Shown here: piece by piece, positions 45,578-51,023 of the stretch
Layout: each line of letters starts with the position of its first letter
Position numbering within the stretch: position 1 is the stretch's first letter
From: Verrucomicrobiota bacterium
Lineage (GTDB): Bacteria > Verrucomicrobiota > Verrucomicrobiia > Opitutales > UBA953
Length of the DNA: 51,023 nt
Direction: 5' to 3'
Assembly: GCA_026397955.1 (NCBI GenBank)
Contig: JAPLTV010000061.1
Coordinates: 1-51,023, forward strand
Translations under genes and position numbers: made by a program
The notes under the pieces: model-generated
The model's input: the letters and a program-made list of their open reading frames with translations, nothing else
Databases searched by the model: none
Told to the model about the DNA's origin: nothing

Positions 45578-46858
45578 TTAATTAACGGACGTTTCCTGCT
45601 CCTGCTCCTGCTCCTGCTCGCCCGTCACCTTGCTACCGACGGTGAGCATGACGAGGAAGCCGATGACGGCGTAGCAGATCGACGACCCAAGCAGCACGTT
45701 GCGCAACTGAAAGAGGTCGGTCATCCAGCCCATGATGATTGCGGCGAAGGGGAGGAAGCCGAAGAAGCTCAGGCCGGCGACGGCTGAGACGCGCCCACGC
45801 AGTTCGGCGGGCGAGCGTTCCTGGACGATGGTGTTGGCGAGGCCGACAAGCGTCGAGACGCCCACGGCGAGGCAGACGAGCGAAGCGCCCGCCCAGACGA
45901 GTTCGTGCGAGTGGCTGAGGCTGACGAGCGCCCCACAGGCGAGGACCATGCCGGTGAGGATGGCGATACGGCGGAGACTCGGACGTAGGGTCATGATGAG
46001 CAACGAGCCCGAAACCGATCCTGCGCCGGAGCAAAGCATCAGCAGGCCCATCTGCTCCGCCGTGGCGTGGAGGTCATTCTTCGCGTAGAGCGGAAGCAGC
46101 ACGATGATGACGGGGAAGACGAAAAGGGTGTTGGTGGCGAGGAGTGCGACCATCGCGAGGCTGGGCTTGTCCTGACGGACGTGACGGAAGCCTTCGCCCG
46201 CGCCGCCTTGACGCTTCTGTTCTTCTTCAACCGTGCCCTGTGCTCGACGGGGCAGTGTTGCGATCGCGATCATCAGGGCCACGAAGGACGCCGCGTTCAG
46301 GTAGAAGGCCCATTCGGCGCCGTAGCGGACGACGAGAAATCCCGCGGCGGCCGGGCCGACCAGGCGGGTCGCATGGAAGACCGCGCGATCGACCGAGATG
46401 GCTTTGGCGACGTTCTCTTTGGCGACGAGTTCGGGAACAATCGCGGCAGCGGCGGGCATCTCGAACGAGCTGGAGATGCCGAGCAGGGCTGCGGCCACAA
46501 TAAGGTGCCAGGTGTGCAAGGCGTCGTGGGCGATGAGCTGGCCGATCGCGAGGGCGAAGCCGATCTGCGCGACCTGGCAGACTTGCAGGATGAAGCGCTT
46601 GTCGTGGCGGTCAGCATACGCGCCGCCAAGGCGGAAGAGCAGGAGCATGACGAGGCCGCTTGCGAGGTGCGGCGCCGCCTGCAGGAGCCCTTCGTATTCC
46701 TTTAGTTTATCCTTAATGACGACTTCAGTCATCACCCAGCCGAGCGCCATGCCCTGCATCCAGGTGCCCGTCATCGAGATCCCTTCGCCGACCATGTAGC
46801 GCGTGAACGGCCCATTGGGGAAACGTTCAGCGGTGGGACTGGAGGAGGGGGAGGACAT
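45578..46858 (-). CDS. MFS transporter
   Basis: 426 residues from the ATG at 46858 with about twelve hydrophobic helices, of the MFS_3/EntS-like type (FTRYMVGEGISMTGTWMQGMALGWVM at the start, a common first-helix wording; RLGGAYADRHDKRF is the loop between helices 2 and 3). No ligand can be named; relatives export drugs or siderophores. The C-terminus is odd: a CTGCTC-type microsatellite (45596-45622) encodes EQEQEQEQE just before the stop, so length may vary between strains. A lone GTGCAAA word at 46892-46898 lies 34 bases upstream. Confidence 0.86.
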   Translation of the reverse strand: MSSPSSSPTAERFPNGPFTRYMVGEGISMTGTWMQGMALGWVMTEVVIKDKLKEYEGLLQAAPHLASGLVMLLLFRLGGAYADRHDKRFILQVCQVAQIGFALAIGQLIAHDALHTWHLIVAAALLGISSSFEMPAAAAIVPELVAKENVAKAISVDRAVFHATRLVGPAAAGFLVVRYGAEWAFYLNAASFVALMIAIATLPRRAQGTVEEEQKRQGGAGEGFRHVRQDKPSLAMVALLATNTLFVFPVIIVLLPLYAKNDLHATAEQMGLLMLCSGAGSVSGSLLIMTLRPSLRRIAILTGMVLACGALVSLSHSHELVWAGASLVCLAVGVSTLVGLANTIVQERSPAELRGRVSAVAGLSFFGFLPFAAIIMGWMTDLFQLRNVLLGSSICYAVIGFLVMLTVGSKVTGEQEQEQEQETSVN

Positions 46859-46924
46859 TGGTCGGGGCAAAGTTGGCGACAAAGCCTCAAAGTGCAAAGG
46901 GAATGGTGTTGGCCGTATCGTAGG

Positions 46925-47144
46925 TGGTAGCGGCTGGCGGTTAGCGGTTGGGTCCCGCAAAACGCCAAGCACTGCCTCGGAAAATTCAGGTGGCGGGTGG
47001 CAGTCTCGGGTGGTAGGCCTCTTCAATGCCTGATGCAGTTGCCTCAATGGGTGCTATGTCGTGACGCGGTCCCGACCCTACCCATCCAATGCAGGCTGAT
47101 GGGCCAGGTTTCTTCCTAACCGCTAACCGCCAACCGCTAACCGC
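46925..47144. repeat. Repeat patch with inverted GGTTAGC ends
   Basis: GGTAGCGGCTGGCGGTTAGC (46925 onward) and the complement CTAACCGCTAACCGCCAACC (47117 onward) flank about 165 bp that contain GGTGGCGGGTGGCAG words (46986-47018) and the GTGACGCGGTCCCGACCCTACCC end of composite module 2 (47058-47080). No gene in 46859-47146. Confidence 0.55.
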
Positions 47145-47146
47145 GA

Positions 47147-47854
47147 TTATCTTTTAAAAGCGGCCGCGGTCGCCTGCCAGGCGGCGTCGACGGCGGGCTT
47201 TAGGACGGAGGCGATGGCCTTGTAGCCTTCGACGTCGGGATGCAGGTTGTCCTTGAGATAGCTGCCGGGCTTGCCTTCGCCGTTCGGCAGGTTGAGCGCG
47301 GGGTTGATGTCGACGTAGAAGAGATTCTTGCCGTCCTTGCAGAGCTGCGCGAGCTGGCGGTTATATTCGTCGAGCAGCTCCCACTTGGCCTTGCGGGAAG
47401 GGGCGCGGGTCGTGGCGATGAAGACGAAGGCGCAATCGGGATTCTCCTTGCGGACGCGGGCGATGTATTCGCGGATGCGGCCGATCGGGGCGGAGGGTTC
47501 GTCGCCGGCGTTCACGTCGTTGCCACCGCACTGGTAGGCGATCACACGCGGGTGATAGGGCAGGGTGATGCGGTCCATGTAGCCGAGGACTTCGGTGGTG
47601 TAGGAGCCGCCGAAGCCGCGGTTGATCACCGGGTAAGGCTTCATCTCTTCGGCGACGTTCTTCCACATGCGCAGCGTGCTGGCGCCGCTGAAGAGCAAGG
47701 CGTGCTGGGGCGGAGGGTTGGCCTTATCGGCGGCTTCGAACGCCGCGATGTCCTTGGCCATGCGCAACGGTTGCTGGGCTAGCGGTACATGGGGCTTGGT
47801 GACGTCGGCAGCGAAGGCGGAGACCGCGAGGAGGCAGGTGAGGAGGAGTTTCAT
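47147..47854 (-). CDS. Exported SGNH/GDSL hydrolase, tandem copy 1
   Basis: 235 residues, signal peptide about 1-16. SGNH blocks: LLFSGASTLRMW (nucleophile Ser59), INRGFGGSYTT (oxyanion Gly), YQCGGNDVNAGD (Asn) and LKDNLHPDVEGY (catalytic Asp and His, D-x-x-H). Probable secreted esterase, acting perhaps on acetylated glycans. It is about half identical by eye to the next gene upstream on the same strand; the pair shares blocks such as AFEAADKANPPPQHA and GYMDRITLPYHPRV, so it arose by tandem duplication. Each copy has its own CCCCTA-type leader, so each may be regulated independently. Confidence 0.88.
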   Translation of the reverse strand: MKLLLTCLLAVSAFAADVTKPHVPLAQQPLRMAKDIAAFEAADKANPPPQHALLFSGASTLRMWKNVAEEMKPYPVINRGFGGSYTTEVLGYMDRITLPYHPRVIAYQCGGNDVNAGDEPSAPIGRIREYIARVRKENPDCAFVFIATTRAPSRKAKWELLDEYNRQLAQLCKDGKNLFYVDINPALNLPNGEGKPGSYLKDNLHPDVEGYKAIASVLKPAVDAAWQATAAAFKR

Positions 47855-47860
47855 ATTAAA

Positions 47861-47890
47861 GGGGTAGGGGTTGGGTCGGGGTAGGGGTAG
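47861..47890 (-). promoter_or_regulatory. C-rich CCCCTA-type leader tract before SGNH copy 1
   Basis: Plus strand G-runs of three to four separated by TA, TT, TC, TA and TA; on the coding strand C-rich, six bases before the ATG at 47854. The tract fills the 44-bp gap between the two SGNH genes. Confidence 0.6.
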
Positions 47891-47898
47891 GCCGAAAG

Positions 47899-48597
47899 TT
47901 ATTTGGCGAAGGCGGGGGCGGTGTCTTTCCAGGCTTGGTCGAGAGCGGGGCGAAGCAGTGCGATGATGCCTTCGTAGCCCTTTTCGTTTGGATGAAGATT
48001 GTCCGAGGCATAGACGCCAGGGCGGGGCTCGCCGTCGGGCAGGCTGAGCGCCGGGTTGATGTCGACGAAGGTGACGCCCTTCTCGGACTTCGCGATCTGC
48101 TGGAAGAGCGCGTCGGCTTTCTTCATCTCGTCCCAGACCTTGCGGCGCACCGGAGCGTGGCTGGTCGAGACGATGATGAGGGCGCAGTCAGGATTATCTT
48201 TGCGCAAGCGCGTGAGATATTCGTGGATGCGCCCGGCGACGGCCTCGGCGGTGTCGCCGGCGTTGAGGTCATTGCTGCCGCAGTGAAAGAGCACGACACG
48301 CGGGTGATACGGTAGCGTGATGCGGTCCATGTAGCCGACGACGTCGGTGGTCTTGGAACTGCCGAAGCCACGGTTGATCACCGCGTAGCCCTTGAAGGCC
48401 TCCGCATAATTATTCCAGCGACGGAAAGTGCTGGCGCCAGAGAGCAGCACCGCGTGCTGCGGGGGCGGGTTGGCCTTGTCGGCCGCTTCGAAGGCGACGA
48501 TATCCTTATCGAACTTCTCGGTCGAATACGCCGCGGGCTTATCGGCGGCGAAGACCGTCAGGACGAGGAGAGGAAGCCAGGCGAGGAGGCGGAGCAT
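47899..48597 (-). CDS. Exported SGNH/GDSL hydrolase, tandem copy 2
   Basis: 232 residues, signal peptide about 1-18 (MLRLLAWLPLLVLTVFA). SGNH blocks: VLLSGASTFRRW (Ser56), VINRGFGSSKTT, FHCGSNDLNAGD and ASDNLHPNEKGYEG (D-x-x-H). Paralogue of 47147-47854, from which it differs mainly at the N-terminus and in the middle. The ATG at 48597 is immediately preceded by the longest CCCCTA tract of the window, with no spacer, leaving no room for a normal ribosome-binding site. Confidence 0.88.
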   Translation of the reverse strand: MLRLLAWLPLLVLTVFAADKPAAYSTEKFDKDIVAFEAADKANPPPQHAVLLSGASTFRRWNNYAEAFKGYAVINRGFGSSKTTDVVGYMDRITLPYHPRVVLFHCGSNDLNAGDTAEAVAGRIHEYLTRLRKDNPDCALIIVSTSHAPVRRKVWDEMKKADALFQQIAKSEKGVTFVDINPALSLPDGEPRPGVYASDNLHPNEKGYEGIIALLRPALDQAWKDTAPAFAK

Positions 48598-48634
48598 GGG
48601 GGTGGGGCAGGGGTAGGGGCAGGGGTAGGGGTAG
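48598..48634 (-). promoter_or_regulatory. C-rich CCCCTA-type leader tract before SGNH copy 2
   Basis: Six G-runs on the plus strand (GGGGG.TGGGG.CAGGGG.TAGGGG.CAGGGG.TAGGGG.TAGG), C-rich on the coding strand, directly abutting the ATG at 48597. Strong G-quadruplex potential. Confidence 0.6.
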
Positions 48635-48701
48635 GAAAGGCAGGGAGGCGGAGGAGGGCAAGGTAATGGAGGATACGAGGACACGAGGGCTGGAGATTGA
48701 A

Positions 48702-48745
48702 GTGCAAAGGTGCAAATGCGGCGGTGCCGCGTGCAAAGGTGCAAA
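48702..48745 (-). repeat. GTGCAAA-hairpin element, copy 2
   Basis: GTGCAAA at 48702 and 48710, a GCGGC-ggt-GCCGC hairpin (48718-48730), then GTGCAAA at 48731 and 48739. The eight-base spacing inside each pair is the same as at 39917, while the hairpin sequence is different. It lies about 105 bases upstream of SGNH copy 2. Confidence 0.6.
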
Positions 48746-48770
48746 AGTGGATAACTAAGACCAAGATACG

Positions 48771-48811
48771 GGTGGCAGGTGGCGGCCCCGGGTGGCGGGT
48801 GGCGGGTGGCA
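48771..48811. repeat. GGGTGGC short tandem repeat
   Basis: GGGTGGCAGGTGGCGGCC then GGGTGGCGGGTGGCGGGTGG, an imperfect seven-base repeat in the non-coding gap 48598-48877. Similar words are at 46986-47018. Confidence 0.55.
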
Positions 48812-48877
48812 GGGGTCTGGGGTTTTGTCTTTCCTCTGTCATCCGTCATCGGTCATCTTTCATCTATCTTAACACCT

Positions 48878-49324
48878 ATGCCCCTCGTTCCTAGTCTCCT
48901 CAGTCCCTACGAAGCCGTCCGCGGTTTCGTGTACCTTCCGCGTCTGGTCTCGAAGATCCGCCTGCATGCCGCCGGTCAGCTGCACGCCGACTTCGTGAAC
49001 AACCTCGGCAAGGCCTTCGACGACCGCTGCTGCCAGTATCTCGGCATCAAGTACGACGAACTCCGCGTCTGGGTGCTGCAGAATCCCGCCGCGACGCAGG
49101 ACGAGGTCCTCGCGTGGGCCGAAGCCAAGGGTCGTAAACTCTCCACGAACGACATCGAGATCTGGAACGGCTTCATGACCAAGCGCGGATGGCGCGACGA
49201 AGCCAACGAAGTGCTTGTCCGTCGCCTCAAGGAGAACGGCCTGACCGCCGACGCCGGCGTGGATACGATGTTCGACTACATCGAGGTGGACGAAGGTCGT
49301 CCGGCCAGAAAAGCGGCGCTTTAA
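48878..49324 (+). CDS. DUF5069 protein
   Basis: 148 residues, cytoplasmic, without signal peptide or membrane segment. It has the layout of the DUF5069 family: SPYEAVRGFVYLPRLVSKIRLH near the start, FDDRCCQYLGIKYDEL, and EIWNGFMTKRGWRDEANEVL. The family is conserved in Verrucomicrobiota and planctomycetes and has no assigned function; I can add none. The ATG at 48878 is the first that gives this wording. Stands alone. Confidence 0.8.
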   Translation: MPLVPSLLSPYEAVRGFVYLPRLVSKIRLHAAGQLHADFVNNLGKAFDDRCCQYLGIKYDELRVWVLQNPAATQDEVLAWAEAKGRKLSTNDIEIWNGFMTKRGWRDEANEVLVRRLKENGLTADAGVDTMFDYIEVDEGRPARKAAL

Positions 49325-49409
49325 GGCAGGTTTGTCAGAATAACCTTATAATTAGGGGTTGAGAGAGGGGACGGCCGGCCCAAGGCTGAACCTCCCCATT
49401 TTACGAACC

Positions 49410-49492
49410 GTATCCTTGCGGATACTTCTTCGCCTTGCGTCGCCTTCTCACATCAGCCCCCCGTCACTCGGGGAACGGTCTCCGGACCAGGG
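49410..49492 (+). promoter_or_regulatory. Leader hairpins before the holin-like gene
   Basis: GTATCC-ttgc-GGATAC (49410-49425), six perfect pairs with a four-base loop, and a smaller CCCCG-tcact-CGGGG (49457-49471) lie in the 178-bp gap, followed by AGGGAGG (49490-49496), a good ribosome site seven bases before the ATG at 49503. Possible attenuation or leader control. Confidence 0.45.
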
Positions 49493-49502
49493 AGGGACGC
49501 GC

Positions 49503-50108
49503 ATGACCTTGGCGATCATCCTGGCGGAGGCCGCCGAACAGGCTCCGGTGGTGGCGAAGGTATCAGCCGCCGTCGTGAACAATTTCCAGATGGCCGTCAT
49601 GGCCTTCAAGTCGGGCGGCTGGATCGTCTCGCTCATCGGTGCCGCCGCGATGGTCGGCCGCCTCTTGGTCGACGAAGCCGCGGACGCCAGCTGGCAACGT
49701 TCGCTCCGTCACGTCATCGCCGCCGCGATCTTCGCGGTCATCGCCTACTTCGTCACCTTCCAGTGGGAACTCTCCGCCTTGAACAAGGCCATCGTGCAGG
49801 GCCTCTGCGGCGCGGTCGCGCCTGAGTTGGTCGACTGGCTGTCGACGACCATCCGCAAGAAGCTTGGCTTCAAGGACAAGAAGCGTACGCCGGCCTGGCA
49901 GAACCTTTTCTCCCGCAAGAAGAAGCCTAAGCGCCGTCGCCGGACGACCGCCAAGAAAGCCGCGTCGACCAAGGCGCCGACGAAGAAAGCCGCCCTGGCC
50001 AAGGCCGCGCCTAAGAAGAGCGCCAAGAAGCCCGCTGCCAAGAAGACACCAGAAAAGAAGCCTCGTGCCAAGAAGCCCGACGACGGCCAGTCCACCCTCA
50101 ACCTTTAA
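49503..50108 (+). CDS. Holin-like membrane protein with histone-H1-like tail
   Basis: 201 residues in two parts. Residues 1-125 have three likely membrane segments (38-56, 69-87, 94-113) and an arrangement reminiscent of phage holins of the superfamily II/LydA type: ADASWQRSLRHVIAAAIFAV and the final VAPELVDWLSTTIRKKLG. Residues about 128-195 are Lys/Ala/Pro-rich (RKKKPKRRRRTTAKKAAS, KKAALAKAAPKKSAKKPAAK), like the tail of histone H1 or bacterial AlgP/HctB-type proteins. Such a tail should bind DNA or another polyanion. The start at 49503 has AGGGAGGG upstream; longer starts are rejected. Followed 12 bp on by 50121-50573. Holin relation is a resemblance only. Confidence 0.65.
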   Translation: MTLAIILAEAAEQAPVVAKVSAAVVNNFQMAVMAFKSGGWIVSLIGAAAMVGRLLVDEAADASWQRSLRHVIAAAIFAVIAYFVTFQWELSALNKAIVQGLCGAVAPELVDWLSTTIRKKLGFKDKKRTPAWQNLFSRKKKPKRRRRTTAKKAASTKAPTKKAALAKAAPKKSAKKPAAKKTPEKKPRAKKPDDGQSTLNL

Positions 50109-50120
50109 ACAAAAACCACC

Positions 50121-50573
50121 ATGTGTGCCCAGCGTAGCCGCGGTCGATCCGCCAAGAACAACCTCATCCAAGCCGAGATCGGGATCGTCGGCATGGCCGT
50201 CGTGACGTTGCTCGTCTCCCTTGCCGGCCTCTGGTTCAGCCACGAGCTGCGCGACACCACCAAGCGCGTGAAGGATACGACCATCAGTATCCAGTCCTCC
50301 TTCGAAGCCTATAAGACCGCGATGAAGTCGGCTGATACGGGCGTCGTGCTGTTCACTGATCAGGGTACGAAGTCTGATAATAAGAACGTCGAAGTGACCG
50401 CGACCGCCGCGACCAGCGCCCTGGAGGTCGCCGAGCGCGACACGAAGCAATCCATCAAGCTACTCGACCAGGTGATTGAGCTGCTGGCCACCTATGAGAC
50501 TGTCACGGTGACCTTTGGTGCCTCGGCGCTGATCTTCGCGCTGTTCGTGGCAATCCGTCGGTTCCGCATGTAA
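50121..50573 (+). CDS. Two-helix membrane protein, partner of the holin-like protein
   Basis: 150 residues: basic start (CAQRSRGRSAKNN), membrane segment about 19-39, an extramembrane helical region (about 42-122, HELRDTTKRVKDTTISIQSS and ATAATSALEVAERDTKQS) and a second membrane segment about 126-145 ending in RRFRM. Both ends would be cytoplasmic with the helical domain outside, like a small chemoreceptor-type sensor without a signalling domain. I do not recognise the family. The 12-bp spacing shows co-transcription with the holin-like gene. It converges on thiL with 12 bp between stops. Confidence 0.6.
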   Translation: MCAQRSRGRSAKNNLIQAEIGIVGMAVVTLLVSLAGLWFSHELRDTTKRVKDTTISIQSSFEAYKTAMKSADTGVVLFTDQGTKSDNKNVEVTATAATSALEVAERDTKQSIKLLDQVIELLATYETVTVTFGASALIFALFVAIRRFRM

Positions 50574-50585
50574 GCGGAGCGTGGC

Positions 50586-51023
50586 TTAGGCGAAGTGGCC
50601 GAAGCCGCGGACCTTGATCGGCTCGCCGTCGGCGACATCGCGGGCGAGGCCCGTGCCGGCTTCGACCTTGCCCAGGCGGGTCAGCGGCGTGAGCGGGAAG
50701 GCCTTCCGGAAGGAGGACTCTAGCAGATCGGAGCGGTCGTCGCTGACCGCGAAGAGCAACTCATAGTCTTCGCCGTCTTGCAGGGCGTGTTCGAGGACCG
50801 GTTTGCCGTCGGACTTCGCAAGGGACTTCGCGGCGTCCGAGACCGGCAAGGCTGCCACGGCGATGCGGGCGTCGAGTTTGGGGCCGAGCAGGCCTGGGAG
50901 GTCCTTGGCGAGGCCGTCGGAGAGGTCGGTGCAGGCCGTCACTTCGCCGTGGCTACAGAGCCATTCGCCTTCGGCGAGGCGCGGGGAGAAGTCGAGGTGC
51001 TTGCCGTAGAGCGAGCCGCCGAG
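50586..51023 (-). CDS. thiL: Thiamine-monophosphate kinase, C-terminal part
   Basis: The frame is open to the window edge, so the N-terminal half is missing. The visible 145 residues hold the C-terminal AIRS/PurM-like domain: TACTDLSDGLAKDLPGLL, VSDAAKSLAK and the conserved HALQDGEDYELLFAVS, ending VRGFGHFA. ThiL phosphorylates thiamine monophosphate to the pyrophosphate cofactor. The full protein should be about 320 residues. Confidence 0.9.
   Translation of the reverse strand, partial: LGGSLYGKHLDFSPRLAEGEWLCSHGEVTACTDLSDGLAKDLPGLLGPKLDARIAVAALPVSDAAKSLAKSDGKPVLEHALQDGEDYELLFAVSDDRSDLLESSFRKAFPLTPLTRLGKVEAGTGLARDVADGEPIKVRGFGHFA

Noticed and set aside
49359..49502. A start upstream of the holin-like gene at 49359
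   Set aside because: The added residues have no export or membrane character, and AGGGAGGG before the ATG at 49503 is the better initiation site.

Overview
The window looks like chromosomal DNA of a GC-rich Gram-negative bacterium of the Verrucomicrobiota, probably near Opitutae; this placement is inferred from gene content only. The pointers are planctomycete/verrucomicrobial families side by side (PSCyt1 / DUF1549 cytochrome-like proteins, a DUF1501 protein, PPC-domain, DUF1080, PmoA-like, DUF5069, NHL and sulfatase proteins), a didermic envelope toolkit (LptG-like permease, RND efflux with outer-membrane factor, PpiD-like chaperone) and glutamyl- plus glutaminyl-tRNA synthetases together.

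Layout. 1-4 kb: a PSCyt1/DUF1549 protein cut by the left edge, an LptG-like permease, an RlmI-like rRNA methyltransferase and a ruvA that has lost part of domain I and is frameshifted. 4.4-6.2 kb: dapB-dapA (lysine/diaminopimelate). 6.2-11.6 kb: two secreted NHL-type propeller proteins, an alpha/beta hydrolase, a secreted DUF1080 protein and an ADPRM-like phosphoesterase. 11.7-21.6 kb: four exported proteins in series, DUF1501, PPC-domain, a 937-residue protein with three CxnCH haem-type motifs, and a 1058-residue PSCyt1-WD40-coiled-coil fusion. This is the most distinctive gene set here and probably builds one envelope or surface assembly of unknown function. 21.9-23.2 kb: a Tat-exported pyruvyltransferase-like protein. 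23.2-32.1 kb: a complete MdtABC-type efflux operon (adaptor, two RND pumps, outer-membrane lipoprotein). 32.1-35.5 kb: PmoA-like protein, sulfatase, SGNH hydrolase and a small membrane protein. 35.5-38.1 kb: an accessory patch with a PIN toxin and excisionase-type antitoxin, tRNA-Ser(GGA) whose 3' end is duplicated nearby, and a DUF3800 gene. 38.2-43.6 kb: glnS, gltX, PpiD-like chaperone, folA. 43.9-51 kb: a CE15-like esterase, tRNA-Arg(CCG), an MFS transporter, two tandem SGNH hydrolases, DUF5069, a holin-like protein with a histone-H1-like tail plus a partner membrane protein, and the end of thiL.

The intergenic DNA is as notable as the genes. Four kinds of dispersed element recur: (i) CCCCTA-type tracts, C-rich on the coding strand, directly before six start codons and before the tRNA-Ser gene; (ii) a composite palindromic repeat built of two modules occurring in either order; (iii) paired GTGCAAA repeats flanking a hairpin whose shape but not sequence is kept; (iv) GGTTAGC/GGTTGGC repeats. 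A perfect 21-bp hairpin spans the start of the CE15-like gene. No CRISPR array, insertion sequence with transposase, rRNA or replication origin was seen. All calls come from reading the sequence; no database search was possible.
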